Shown here piece by piece: positions 1-11,655 of a stretch of 46,856 bases of DNA. The notes below the pieces were generated by a model, which saw only the letters and a list, made by a program, of their open reading frames with translations, ran no database searches and was not told where the DNA came from. Source of the DNA: Dimorphilus gyrociliatus (lineage: Eukaryota > Annelida > Polychaeta > Dinophilidae); assembly GCA_904063045.1 (NCBI GenBank), contig CAJFCJ010000086.1, forward strand, positions 1 to 46,856, written 5' to 3'. The translations under genes were made by a program, and so were the position numbers. Numbering within the stretch: position 1 is the stretch's first letter; every line of letters begins with the position of its first letter.

Positions 1-327
1 CTAAATAATAAATAAAATTCTCTAACTCAGCATATTGTTCCTTTTTAAGCATATTTAGCTATCTTCTATTGCGGTAATTAAGAAACATTTTTAATGATTA
101 TCTCTTCCTTTTCTAGGCTATTTGGGTTCAAAAAACACTTTTTTATCATAACTCATAAACTTTTCAATTAATTCCTGAGGATTAATTGAGGTATCCTCAA
201 CAAGTTGACTTCTTTCAATCAATTGTTCGCCTAGACTTTGTATTTTCTTATTAATTAAACTGTGAAGCGACACTTCTACAGAGTCAGCTGAGAATACAGT
301 GCTTAATAGATTAAACATGATTAGCAT
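1..327 (-). pseudogene. Acidic Ser-rich protein gene, partial copy in A'
   Basis: This is the 5' end of the gene that is intact at 16198-17235, cut off by the window edge. It opens at the same ATG and reads about 66 residues. An extra base in an A-run (near 127-132) then breaks the frame, and single bases are missing near 60 and 92. The other two copies are intact and agree with each other. These lesions are therefore more likely consensus error at a contig end than real decay. Confidence 0.8.
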
Positions 328-867
328 GGGCTGCTATAAGTTTCTATACTTTATACTTTTTCTGTAAAAGGACAATTTGATTTTTATATCTCATCAAAAT
401 TACTTCAATCTTATAAATATTTGTTTTAAAAAATAATTATTCTATTTCAATTTAGCTAAATTACTAGAAACACTATTTAAATTAAAATATTATGTTATAC
501 ATTTTTTGATAAATTATTCCCATTTGGTGTTACACGTCAGTTTTTACTTATTTGACAAAAGACAAAAGTTTATAAGAAATAGTTATTGAATAATTTCCAC
601 TGAAACATTTATATCATAAAATTTACTTAAAAAAATACAAGTTGAAAATAAATTCTATAACCAAAGAGAATTAAAAATTAGTGAAGTATTTAGTTTTAAA
701 TACTATCTTATTTAAAATATAAGTATATCTCTTGCTTAACTGAATTAATGGCTAGACTAGCAATTTATGATAATATAACATAAATTTATAACAAGTTATA
801 GCTTAAATTTTAATTATGAATAGAAAATTAATAAAGGTTGACTTTGTGTCTTCTTTATATTATTTAA
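328..867. other. Non-coding stretch, A'
   Basis: This is AT-rich DNA between the acidic-protein gene and the Ginger-like element, with no convincing reading frame or RNA. The run near 500-508 is the empty site where the A'' copy carries a Merlin insertion. The last 80 bases are one copy of the direct repeat that flanks the Ginger-like element. Confidence 0.7.
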
Positions 868-2786
868 GTAGGGTCGAACAATACACCCCTCAAAGAATAA
901 ACGCGCCCTAGTTTTCTATTAATTTACTACAAAAAAAACATTTTTTTATTATTTTTGAACTCTTTTTGTTATTTTGGTAACGACAAATAAACACCCCTAC
1001 CAAAATAGCACAAATCGCTTAGGGTGGGATAAGTAAATCAATAGGATTTTTGATTTTTTTGTCAAAAAAACAATGAACAAACGCCTCTACCAAATTACTA
1101 CAAAAAATTCCTAATAATTAAATATAAAATTTTTCCTTAAATATTTTTAATTATTAATCAATAAATTTGTCAGTAATCTTAAAAAATTACCTTTATTTAA
1201 AATATTATATCAATACATTTTTCAATTCTTAAAACTATAACAATTTTAATTTATTTATTATTTTTTGTACATTTGTGATATATCATATATTTAATTGTTT
1301 TGATACGATCTTTATAGTAAAAATAATGTTTTAAAAGTTTTTGACATTTTTTGTCCCATGCCAAAAATTCCTAATATTAATACTTCTACCGAAAAAGATC
1401 AATTAATTGCTTATTTAAGAAATACGATATACCCTAATGGTCTTAGTAAATACCAAAAACGTACATTTAAAACCAAAGCACAACAGTTTTTAATAAAAAA
1501 CAATGAGTTATATTTAAAGAAAGGGCCAGAAATCAGAAAGTATATAAGCAGCTATGATGAAGAAGGAAGAAACACTATAATCTAACAATTTAATTTACCA
1601 CGCCATGCTTGTTCTAGAAAAATAAAGCAGAATATAGAAGCCCACTATATTAATATTACAGAGTCTTATATAAAAAATTATATTTCATCATGTGAATGAT
1701 GTCAGAAAGTAGTCCCTATATCTAGTATGCGCCAATTAGACCTATAGTCGTATATAGTGTGTATGAAAGATTACAAGCTGATATAATCGATTTATCTAGA
1801 TATGCAGAGCTTAATGAAGGATATAAGTACATACTTAGTTTGATAGATTGTTTCTCAAAATATGTATTCAGCTAAAAATTAAAAAATAAACAAGCTTCAA
1901 CAGTATACAATATTTTTGCAAATATATTCAGAATTGAAGGACCATGGATTATACTACATACGTATAATGGTCGTGAGTTTATAAATAATAATATGCTTGG
2001 ATTAGTAGTAAATATAATATATCTCACATAACAGGTAGACCCAAACATCCTCAATACCAGGAGTAATAGAGAGGCTTAATAGAACCCTAAAACTGAGGTT
2101 AAGGAAAGGATTAGAAGGAACAGAAAAATGGATTAACTTACATGATGATATTGTTTATCAATATAATAATACAATAAATAGCGCTACAACCTTCAAACCT
2201 TATGTGTTGTTCAGAGGAAAAGATCCGAACAATGTTAATTTTGACAATATAAAGAACATAATAGACGAATTAGAGATAATAGAGAATTAAATATAGCAGA
2301 TAAATGTATTCTTGCAGAGATAATAGAGAATTAAATATAGTAAATGTATTCTTGCAAAGGATTTTAGTACAAATATAAATACAAGACGCCATCCTTTAGT
2401 TTTATTATATTATAGTGAAATTTATACAGTTATTGATATCTCTAATAACAATTTCACTATTAAAGATGATCTACAAAATCAAAAAATCGTAGACAAATCC
2501 CTATTAAAAATATTTATTGAAAAATTTTATATTAAATTAGTAGAAATTTTTGTGGTAATTTGATAGGGGCGTTTATTCGTTAATGTTTGACAAAAAAATC
2601 AAAAAATCCTATTAATTTACTTATCCCGCCCTAAGCGATTTGTGCTATTTTGGTATGGGCGTTTATTCGTCCTTACCAAAATAACAAAAAAGGGTTCAAA
2701 AATAATTAAAAAAAATTTTTTTTGTGGTAAATTAATAGGAAAACTAGGGGTGTTTATTCGTTGAGGGTGTGTTATTCGTTCTAACA
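868..2786 (+). mobile_element. Ginger-like DNA transposon, copy 1
   Basis: This copy in A' has the structure described for 13713-15653: long terminal inverted repeats around a gypsy-type integrase pseudogene. It lacks about 55-60 bp near 2252 that the other two copies have. It also carries a tandem duplication of about 55 bp near 2270-2350, seen as two runs of 'agataatagagaattaaat'. Confidence 0.75.
1358..2252 (+). pseudogene. Gypsy/Ginger-type integrase pseudogene, copy 1
   Basis: It opens with MPKIPNINTS and reads 75 codons to TAA. Further on, frames match an integrase zinc-binding segment (H..H, then a CE*CQ pair with an in-frame TGA at 1697-1699), the core, and the HPQYQ..ER signature. 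The second acidic core residue is lost: the expected DNG reads YNG, as in copy 2. Copy 3 retains DNG. Several frame breaks make it non-functional. Confidence 0.75.
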
Positions 2787-3099
2787 CAAATTATAATTTA
2801 AATTTCAATTATGAACAGAAAATTAATAAAGATTAGCTTTGTCTCTTCTTTATATTATTTAATGTCTAGTAATTATTAAATATGTTTATAATATGAGTTA
2901 TATGTTGAATTTATAAAAATTACTCATATCTTCTTTTTATAAGACAAAAATTGTAATAAATAAAATATTATAAACATTTTACTCCTTTTCAAGTTATCAA
3001 TGTTATATAACTCAAAGGAAAGTCTATTCGTTAATTACTTCCCTAAAGAAATATAAATGAAATAACTAAAACCTTTAATATAAATAAAAATTGTTTAAT
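2787..3099. other. Spacer with flanking direct repeat, A'
   Basis: The first 80 bases are the second copy of the direct repeat bordering the Ginger-like element. The remainder is AT-rich 3' flank of the membrane-protein gene, with no other feature seen. Confidence 0.6.
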
Positions 3100-4288
3100 C
3101 TAAACAACATCACCACTTATGTTCTCATTTAATAGCTTCACTTTATTAAAAACATCATTCATAATAGATTCTAGATAATTGGAATAACCATTATTAGCGA
3201 TGTTTTCATCGTCTTCTATTCCTTTTTAATGTATAGATTTCTTAAGCCATCACCTCCACCGTTTTTAGCTGCAAATTTATCAGAGTCAGAATATAACAAT
3301 GAAATAATATAAAATTTAATAGGAAAAAACAATTTAAACGCAATGTTAAACATTAAACATATATAAATCATGTTTTTTGTTATACTAGTGAAATCGTAAT
3401 AAATCATGAGATCAAACATATTTCCAAAATAGCCAATAAACAGCGCAATTAATAAATTAAATACTGAATAAAGAATATCGATAATAAAATTATACCCTGA
3501 ATTAATAAAGTTAATACCAAATAAAATGATTCCGTTATGGTCTTCCATTTCCTCAGAATTTTTAATTAATATTACTTTTTTACTAATAGTTCTGAAGGTA
3601 GTGAAAGTAGAAAATTCCGTAGGTGATTCATAAACTTCTATAGATCCTAACATATCTCTTGTTTTTTTATTAATTTTTAAATCAATATTTTAACAGCCAC
3701 ATCGGGATTTCCAAAGAAAATGTCATATATTGGATAAAAAATGCAAATAGTAGAAATAACTGCAAGAACATATATATTCATAATAAATACATAAATGAAT
3801 AGAAAAAAGAACCAAAATAAGGCATAAAAAAGAAAAAATATTATTAAATTGCCACCTATAGTGTTTAGTATATTAAAAAAGGTTGTAAAACAAAATATAG
3901 GAGCAACTAAACTATAAAAAATAAGAAGTATAATTATAGTACTGCTTTTATGACTAAGTTTGGATTCTAAAAATGTTTGTATTTTATCAAAATAATTATA
4001 TTTTAGAACCGCTATCTCCATTAGAAATGACAAAAAATGAAGAAAGATATAAGTTACTTTTTGAAGCTTCCTTTTAAATAAATCTGTCTTTATCTTCTCT
4101 TCTGATATGTCTGTATCTTTATAAATGTTTATTGCTTCTTTTTTATTAATTGTAAGAATATCATAAAGATAGATACAAACTCTAACTGTAAAATTAAAGT
4201 ATATCATGTAATGTAGTAAATCTTTCATTGGGGTAGACTCAATCACACTTTTATGAATACCTCCTTTTTTATATTCAAAAAAAGCATA
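3100..4288 (-). pseudogene. Multi-pass membrane protein gene, frameshifted copy in A'
   Basis: This copy of the intact gene at 12208-13398 is broken by one-base losses. One is in the T-run near 3227, one in the T-run near 3690, and one in the T-run near 4266 close to the start. The last puts an upstream ATG-less frame in register, so an apparent alternative N-terminus beginning at a TTG should not be trusted. All changes are homopolymer length changes, so consensus error is likely. Confidence 0.75.
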
Positions 4289-4838
4289 AATTAATACTAT
4301 AACCAATTTTTGACTTTTTCTAAAAAAAATTGTATTTAACTGATTTCCATTTTAGTTTTTATAATATTCCATTTTGAAAAAAATCTCGAAAAATACGCCT
4401 ATAGCCAATTTTAGATTCTTTCCAAAAGTGTAATATTAATAATAAAAAAATCATGAGCACCCGCCATTCTGAATAAATAAATAAACAACTTTGTTAAAAA
4501 TTAATATTGTAATAGTATTAAAATCAGTTCAAGTCTGTTATAAGTGGCTTTTAAATTTTTTATTATATACATACCCCTGACAAAACCCCCTAAAATTTAC
4601 CAAACAGAAAAAAACTTATAGAGATTTAAAAATACATATTTTTGATTGGTTAAAAAGACAGAAAAAAATATGAACATCAATCTCTTAATTTTAATAATAA
4701 ATAATTAGCAGGTATAAAGGATACTACACCCCCTTCGATCAATAAAATGATTTTTCAAAAAATAGAGGAAATCTAGGAGAAGGGATTATTAAGTTTTTTT
4801 AAAACTTTTTTTTCTTCAAAATTTGGTTATAATAAAAA
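4289..4838. other. Non-coding stretch, A'
   Basis: No gene is seen. It contains a GC-richer patch ('cacccccttcgatc' near 4728) and a 'ccctgacaaaaccccct' patch near 4575. These may be remnants of transposon ends, but I could not pair them convincingly. Confidence 0.5.
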
Positions 4839-5239
4839 CTAATTGAATAAATTTATTAAAAATACATTGTAAGCTTCAATTACATAGTATTTTATAAATA
4901 AATGTTTTGATGTTATTAATTTCATATCTTTGTTAATATTTATGTTATTTCTCCTAATGCATCTTTTTAAAACCGACCATTGGTCTTCAATATTTCGAGT
5001 ATTTGCAACAGTGTCAGGATCTATAAATTTATTCTATGATTTACTTTGTCATGAATAAATCCCTTTTCTGTTAATCCATCATATCCTGCCCAAGAGTCTG
5101 TATAAGTTAGTATAGTATCTTGCTGTACATATTTATCAACTATATCATTTATAGTTTGCTTTCTTCTATTATTTACCTCTACAAACCCCTTTTTTTTAGT
5201 CATTACAGTGGGATGTGAAGTTATAGCATCCTTTTTCAA
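4839..5239 (-). pseudogene. Merlin (ISXO2/IS1016-like) transposase 3' fragment, A'
   Basis: This is the mirror of 11255-11655 and has the same reading: a TDSWAGY motif around the second acidic residue, a frameshift, then a NIEDQW motif with the final Glu. The N-terminal zinc ribbon and first Asp are absent. Confidence 0.75.
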
Positions 5240-5262
5240 AAAGCGTGTGATGAAAAATTAAT

Positions 5263-6661
5263 TTAATGAGGAATTAAAACTTTTGTTAATGTATTCTTTT
5301 TTGGTTGGAAAAAAATTTGGTATCTATTTTTTGTTTCAAAGCCATAAAATCTACATAAGATTCATATTTGTGCTCAAGTAATATTTTAATTACCTCGTTT
5401 ATTTTTATAATTGCATCTTTATATTCTGTTTTTAATTCTTTAAAGTCAACTGCTTGACTTTCTTTTACTTCTATCTCATCAGAATTTGAATTTTCTGTTT
5501 CATCTTTTATATCGTCTTCTCTGGTCGTTATTTTTTTACCTTTGTAAATCGGACTTGCTTTATTTCAGTAATTCAAAACTATTTTTGTGGGAATTGATTT
5601 TATTGCTTGAGAATTCCAAGTAAATACTTCATATATACTTACTTTTTTTTATTGAATCGCAATAGTTCATGTCTAACATTCCATGTTTATTTACCATATA
5701 AGTTTTTAAGTAATTATAACATTTTTCTTTGAATGACTTTATTATTACCATATCAAGAGTTTGTAATAAATTTGTTGCGTTAGCAGTTATAAATAAAAAT
5801 CTAACATGAGAGAAACTGTTGATCTTGTCTCCCAAAAATTTATCTTAAACAACGCATATTTTTCGTTTTGATCGTTTCATTTCTTTATTTATATCCTAAA
5901 AATACAAAAAAAGTTTTCTTTAGTGCCCAAGTTGTTTTATTTGTAGTGTATTTTATCTTAATGCTGTTTAATGGTTTGTTCTTTAGTTTTCTAGGCTTTT
6001 TTGAGTTTTCTACAATTAACGTGCCCAAAAAATCTCCATTTATATTTACTGGCGCTATAACCGATATCCTTGTTTTAGTTTTCGAAATTCCTTTTGAACT
6101 TTATTTTTTATCTTTTTGTATATAAGATCTGTTGTTTGGTTGCTTATAAAAAGACTTGTTTCATCACTATTAAAAATATTTTCTGAAGAATATGATTGTT
6201 TTACTGATTCAAACTCTTTCAAAAAAATTTCAACTTCTGATTCGTTAGCTTTTGATATTGTCTGATGAATTTTAACACTTTTTAATTGATTTTCTTCGAT
6301 AAACTTGCTTATAGAATAATCTTTATACTTATATCCTCAAATTGTAGATTGTTTTTTTAATAGTTTTTAGTGGTTGTTTTAGCCGGTTTTTCGATAAAGG
6401 AAATCCACTTTTTGCTAGGTTTTTAAATTTTCTCTAGAATGTGTTTATCGAACTCTTGATATTTATTAATTCTTGTTTTATTTTCTGGTAAATTTTTTTG
6501 TTCTAATATAAAGTGTAGATTATTTTAATGATTTAACTTGGAAAATAGTAACACCAAAGTTGTTGGCTATATTTTTATATCCCCATTTTGGATTTTCTAC
6601 AATCTTCCGCGTAATTTCCTCTTTCTTTTTAATTATCAGTTTTTTTTTCCAGAGTTTCCAT
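5263..6661 (-). pseudogene. Pogo/Tigger transposase pseudogene, A'
   Basis: This is the mirror of 9831-11231, with the same stops and frameshifts. That shows the lesions are not random errors of one copy. See that entry for the domain reading. Confidence 0.75.
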
Positions 6662-6933
6662 AGGTGCGCTAGAATTTATATTGTAAAATAACATATTATA
6701 TATTTGATAAATAGGAAAATTTTAGTATAAATAAAAAAAATAAAATGCGTGCGATGACTCTTAAAGTAGAATTAAACATGTAATAATTTAGAAACTATTA
6801 AAATTTATCAAATGAAGCTTTAGTTCCGTCTAAACAACATAATTTAATGTTATAGACTGTTTTATAGAAAGTTTACAACGTTTTTCATGTTTATTGCTGG
6901 GGGAAAGTTCGCCCAGTGTATTAAATTCTTTTT

Positions 6934-7504
6934 TTGAATCATAAAGCCGGAGGTCACATAGTTTATGTAGTATATTGTGCCATACATGGATTATTGCTGT
7001 TTTAAGGTCTGCTATTTCTTGGGATTATACTTTTAAATTTCACATTTAATATATTCCCATAGATTTTCTATTAGATTAAGACCTGGAGATTGGGAGGACC
7101 AAGAAAGCACTTTAATAATTTAAAATTCTTTTGTTATACTGCCTGGATGCTTAGGATCATTGTCGTGTAATGAAATTGAAGTTTTTTCTTCTATTAATCT
7201 CCTAGCTGGTGTTATTAGTTCATCTTTCAACCCCTCAAATTAGTCGAGAACATTCATTCTTTGATATATTATTTTAACTTTTACAAATCCATTATAAGTA
7301 AACCATCCCCAGTCCAAAATATTGCTTCTGCCAATCTTTAATGTTTCTTACGAATTCTTTTTTATATATCCTTTCCCAGTTTCTCTTTAGACTTTGACAT
7401 TTTCATCTGAATGGAATAAATTAAATTTACTTTCATCCGTGAAAAGCTGTTTTTAAGCTCATTAATTTAGCTAAAAAAATACTTTTAAATATTGCAAGTC
7501 TTCG
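6934..7504 (-). pseudogene. Decayed Tc1 transposase, 3' half, A'
   Basis: This is the mirror of 8988-9558. It stops at the M1 target site, so only the catalytic and C-terminal part is present. The DNA-binding N-terminal half is missing on this side too. Confidence 0.7.
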
Positions 7505-7509
7505 TTATA

Positions 7510-7709
7510 CAGTGGTGTGCAAAAAAAATGGGCCACCCCTTTTTTCATAAATATAATACATATAAGACTATTTTAGAAATGAAGTGTAATAAGCGACTTT
7601 ACTAGTTAATAAACTCTTAAATATTTATATGGGTGTTTTTTCTTAAAACCTTTTTTCGTTTATTTTTAATTAAATTGTAAAAAACTAGTGTTCAAAAAAA
7701 ATGGGCCAC
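7510..7709 (+). repeat. M1 left terminal inverted repeat (IR/DR)
   Basis: About 200 bp, nearly identical to the reverse complement of 8782-8982. The outer transposase site is at 7510-7537 and the inner site at about 7684-7709. Two sites 175-180 bp apart in direct orientation make an IR/DR end. Confidence 0.9.
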
Positions 7710-7715
7710 TAAAAT

Positions 7716-8730
7716 TTAATAATCTGTATGTCTTCCTTTAGCATTATATATAGCCAATACCCTTTTATGAAAACTCATTATATATGGTTGTAATATTTCT
7801 GGTGTAATAGAGTTCCATATTTTAAGTATTTCTTCTTTTAACTCTGCCTTCTTAAGTTTCCCTTTTTTCTTTAAACAACTCTTAATATATGCCCATATAT
7901 GCTCTATTGGATTTAAATTAAGGCTCTGAGCAGGCCATTCTAGTGTTTCGATATTTTCTTCCTCTAACCATTGGGTCACAAGCCTAGATGTGTGCTTTGG
8001 ATCATTATCATGTTGAAAATAAACTGATTAAGACCCATTTTAGATGCAGAGGAACGGAGATTTTGTGCTAACACTTGTTTATATGCTGCTCCAGTCATTG
8101 TATCCTCAATAAAAACTAATTTTCCAGTGCCTCTATATGATATTGCACCCCATACCATAATGTTTCCACCGCCATGTTTAACAGTGGGAACAATATTCTT
8201 ACTATGATGTCTTTCACCTTTATAATACCTTACATATCTTGCTCCATCGCTACTAAAAAGATTAAATTTAACTTCATCTGAAAAAATAATAGTCTTTAAA
8301 GTTTCATTAGACATGCCTAAAAACTTCTCTGATAACTCGAACCATTTTTTGATATTTTTTGGTCTTAATAAAGGCTTCTTTATAGCTATATCAGTTAGTA
8401 ACCCTATGCTTTAAGTGTTCTTGACGCAGTTGATCTTGATATCATGATATCGAACACTTTACTTACCTTTTTTGTTATTTCTAGTGACGTTATAAAAGGA
8501 TTTTCTTGGTGTTTACGCCTAATAAAGTCTTTAATGGTATTACAAAGGATAGGTTTTCTTCCAGAACCATATTTTCGGTTTATAGGAGATCCTGTTCTGT
8601 ATAGTTTGGCTATTCTTTGTACTGTATATCTCCCAATGTTTCTCTTAATAGAAATAGAGTTTCATGTCATTCCATTTTTTAAATCTTCAACTATCAGGGC
8701 CTTTTCTAGATTACTGAGATGTTTAGACAT
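7716..8730 (-). pseudogene. Tc1-family transposase of M1, broken
   Basis: From an ATG at 8730 the conceptual protein is about 338 residues, normal for Tc1 transposases, but three lesions break it. There is an in-frame TGA at codon 23 (8662-8664), in the N-terminal helix-turn-helix region. There is a frameshift near 8405 that exposes a TAG. A second frameshift lies near 8030, just before the second catalytic Asp. Recognisable blocks are FSDEVKF (first Asp), HDNDPKHTS (second Asp), and NPIEHIW (Glu), with DD34E-type spacing once the shift is allowed for. The family role is cut-and-paste transposition at TA sites. The gene is dead, although the element's ends look intact and could be mobilised in trans. 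Confidence 0.88.
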
Positions 8731-8781
8731 AGGGCAAGAAAAAATTACACTCTATGAGTCAAAATGGAGGGAAATTTTCAG

Positions 8782-8982
8782 GTGGCCCATTTTTTTTGAA
8801 CACTAGTTTTTTACAATTTAATTAAAAATAAACGAAAAAAGGTTTTAAAGAAAAAACACCCATATAAATATTTAAGAGTTTATTAACTAGTAAAGTCGCT
8901 TATTACACTTCATTTCTAAAATAGTCTTATATGTATTATATTTATGAAAAAAGGGGTGGCCCATTTTTTTTGCACACCACTG
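8782..8982 (-). repeat. M1 right terminal inverted repeat (IR/DR)
   Basis: Inverted partner of 7510-7709. The inner site is at about 8782-8808 and the outer site at about 8955-8982, followed by TA. Confidence 0.9.
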
Positions 8983-8987
8983 TATAA

Positions 8988-9558
8988 CGAAGACTTGCAA
9001 TATTTAAAAGTATTTTTTTAGCTAAATTAATGAGCTTAAAAACAGCTTTTCACGGATGAAAGTAAATTTAATTTATTCCATTCAGATGAAAATGTCAAAG
9101 TCTAAAGAGAAACTGGGAAAGGATATATAAAAAAGAATTCGTAAGAAACATTAAAGATTGGCAGAAGCAATATTTTGGACTGGGGATGGTTTACTTATAA
9201 TGGATTTGTAAAAGTTAAAATAATATATCAAAGAATGAATGTTCTCGACTAATTTGAGGGGTTGAAAGATGAACTAATAACACCAGCTAGGAGATTAATA
9301 GAAGAAAAAACTTCAATTTCATTACACGACAATGATCCTAAGCATCCAGGCAGTATAACAAAAGAATTTTAAATTATTAAAGTGCTTTCTTGGTCCTCCC
9401 AATCTCCAGGTCTTAATCTAATAGAAAATCTATGGGAATATATTAAATGTGAAATTTAAAAGTATAATCCCAAGAAATAGCAGACCTTAAAACAGCAATA
9501 ATCCATGTATGGCACAATATACTACATAAACTATGTGACCTCCGGCTTTATGATTCAA
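8988..9558 (+). pseudogene. Decayed Tc1 transposase, 3' half, A
   Basis: Scattered frames read FTDESKFNLF (first catalytic Asp), LHDNDPKHPGS (second Asp) and LNLIENLWEYIK (Glu). These are the three landmarks of a Tc1 transposase, interrupted by many stops and shifts. It is clearly older than M1 and belongs to a different family. M1's TA lies a short way before the catalytic domain, so M1 probably inserted into this older element. The helix-turn-helix half should then lie across M1, but the other side of M1 holds this same 3' half again. Confidence 0.75.
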
Positions 9559-9830
9559 AAAAAGAATTTAATACACTGGGCGAACTTTCCCCCAGCAATA
9601 AACATGAAAAACGTTGTAAACTTTCTATAAAACAGTCTATAACATTAAATTATGTTGTTTAGACGGAACTAAAGCTTCATTTGATAAATTTTAATAGTTT
9701 CTAAATTATTACATGTTTAATTCTACTTTAAGAGTCATCGCACGCATTTTATTTTTTTTATTTATACTAAAATTTTCCTATTTATCAAATATATAATATG
9801 TTATTTTACAATATAAATTCTAGCGCACCT

Positions 9831-11231
9831 ATGGAAACTCTGGAAAAAAAAACTGATAATTAAAAAGAAAGAGGAAATTACGCGGAAGATTGTAGAAAAT
9901 CCAAAATGGGGATATAAAAATATAGCCAACAACTTTGGTGTTACTATTTTCCAAGTTAAATCATTAAAATAATCTACACTTTATATTAGAACAAAAAAAT
10001 TTACCAGAAAATAAAACAAGAATTAATAAATATCAAGAGTTCGATAAACACATTCTAGAGAAAATTTAAAAACCTAGCAAAAAGTGGATTTCCTTTATCG
10101 AAAAACCGGCTAAAACAACCACTAAAAACTATTAAAAAAACAATCTACAATTTGAGGATATAAGTATAAAGATTATTCTATAAGCAAGTTTATCGAAGAA
10201 AATCAATTAAAAAGTGTTAAAATTCATCAGACAATATCAAAAGCTAACGAATCAGAAGTTGAAATTTTTTTGAAAGAGTTTGAATCAGTAAAACAATCAT
10301 ATTCTTCAGAAAATATTTTTAATAGTGATGAAACAAGTCTTTTTATAAGCAACCAAACAACAGATCTTATATACAAAAAGATAAAAAATAAAGTTCAAAA
10401 GGAATTTCGAAAACTAAAACAAGGATATCGGTTATAGCGCCAGTAAATATAAATGGAGATTTTTTGGGCACGTTAATTGTAGAAAACTCAAAAAAGCCTA
10501 GAAAACTAAAGAACAAACCATTAAACAGCATTAAGATAAAATACACTACAAATAAAACAACTTGGGCACTAAAGAAAACTTTTTTTTGTATTTTTAGGAT
10601 ATAAATAAAGAAATGAAACGATCAAAACGAAAAATATGCGTTGTTTAAGATAAATTTTTGGGAGACAAGATCAACAGTTTCTCTCATGTTAGATTTTTAT
10701 TTATAACTGCTAACGCAACAAATTTATTACAAACTCTTGATATGGTAATAATAAAGTCATTCAAAGAAAAATGTTATAATTACTTAAAAACTTATATGGT
10801 AAATAAACATGGAATGTTAGACATGAACTATTGCGATTCAATAAAAAAAAGTAAGTATATATGAAGTATTTACTTGGAATTCTCAAGCAATAAAATCAAT
10901 TCCCACAAAAATAGTTTTGAATTACTGAAATAAAGCAAGTCCGATTTACAAAGGTAAAAAAATAACGACCAGAGAAGACGATATAAAAGATGAAACAGAA
11001 AATTCAAATTCTGATGAGATAGAAGTAAAAGAAAGTCAAGCAGTTGACTTTAAAGAATTAAAAACAGAATATAAAGATGCAATTATAAAAATAAACGAGG
11101 TAATTAAAATATTACTTGAGCACAAATATGAATCTTATGTAGATTTTATGGCTTTGAAACAAAAAATAGATACCAAATTTTTTTCCAACCAAAAAAAGAA
11201 TACATTAACAAAAGTTTTAATTCCTCATTAA
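9831..11231 (+). pseudogene. Pogo/Tigger (CENP-B/DDE_1) transposase pseudogene, A
   Basis: Starting at an ATG at 9831, the pieces follow the order of a pogo-family transposase. A psq-type helix-turn-helix comes first (around NPKWGYKNIANNFGV). A degraded CENP-B-like segment follows, then NSDETSLF with the first Asp. Next are SVIAPVNINGDFLG and KKPRKLKN strands, and a second Asp region near 10670 (GDKINSFSHV). After it comes NLLQTLDMVIIKSFK with the third Asp, matching the family's LQPLDQGVI block. An acidic C-terminal tail stays open to TAA at 11229-11231. Stops and frameshifts occur throughout, and both arms share them. I see no convincing terminal inverted repeats. A short direct repeat ('tcatcgcacgc'/'tcatcacacgc') flanks it near 9736 and 11238. 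Confidence 0.82.
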
Positions 11232-11254
11232 ATTAATTTTTCATCACACGCTTT

Positions 11255-11655
11255 TTGAAAAAGGATGCTATAACTTCACATCCCACTGTAATGACTAAAA
11301 AAAAGGGGTTTGTAGAGGTAAATAATAGAAGAAAGCAAACTATAAATGATATAGTTGATAAATATGTACAGCAAGATACTATACTAACTTATACAGACTC
11401 TTGGGCAGGATATGATGGATTAACAGAAAAGGGATTTATTCATGACAAAGTAAATCATAGAATAAATTTATAGATCCTGACACTGTTGCAAATACTCGAA
11501 ATATTGAAGACCAATGGTCGGTTTTAAAAAGATGCATTAGGAGAAATAACATAAATATTAACAAAGATATGAAATTAATAACATCAAAACATTTATTTAT
11601 AAAATACTATGTAATTGAAGCTTACAATGTATTTTTAATAAATTTATTCAATTAG
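11255..11655 (+). pseudogene. Merlin (ISXO2-like) transposase 3' fragment, A
   Basis: The frame has VEVNNRRKQT and TDSWAGYDGL, which match the strand and second-Asp block of ISXO2/IS1016-type transposases. A frameshift near 11468 leads into IDPDTVANTRNIEDQW, carrying the final Glu, and a C-terminus ending at TAG (11653-11655). The first Asp and zinc ribbon are missing. The fragment directly follows the pogo pseudogene, so the two elements are nested or abutting. Sequence blocks differ from the two other Merlin lineages in the window. Confidence 0.78.

Larger units (their letters stand above)
1..7507. repeat. Palindrome 1, left arm (A')
   Basis: This arm is the reverse complement of about 8985-16492 and ends at the TA beside M1. 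Paired positions sum to about 16493 near the centre (for example 5239 with 11255, and 5835 with 10658), so the symmetry centre is near 8246.5. Differences from the other arm are mostly one-base indels, plus a deletion and a tandem duplication near 2250-2360. The arm is cut by the window edge inside the acidic-protein gene. It is a third copy of the A region, alongside 8985-16492 and about 41679-46856. Confidence 0.96.
7510..8982 (-). mobile_element. Tc1/mariner element M1
   Basis: The element is 1,473 bp, flanked by TA (7508-7509 and 8983-8984). It has inverted termini of about 200 bp (7510-7709 and 8782-8982). Each terminus carries two direct copies of a site ending in 'aaaaaaaatgggccac', an outer one beginning 'cagtggtgtgc' and an inner one beginning 'ctagtgttc'. 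This is the IR/DR layout known from Sleeping Beauty-type elements. The transposase gene is broken, so the element is non-autonomous now. It sits at the exact centre of palindrome 1. Confidence 0.93.

Noticed and set aside
1697-1699. TGA as a Trp codon (altered genetic code)
   Set aside because: Intact genes in the window use TGG for Trp and none needs TGA read-through. The TGA codons occur only in broken transposons.
8444-8806. Plus-strand open frame of 120 codons inside M1
   Set aside because: It is the antisense of the M1 transposase N-terminal region and shows no protein-like features of its own.
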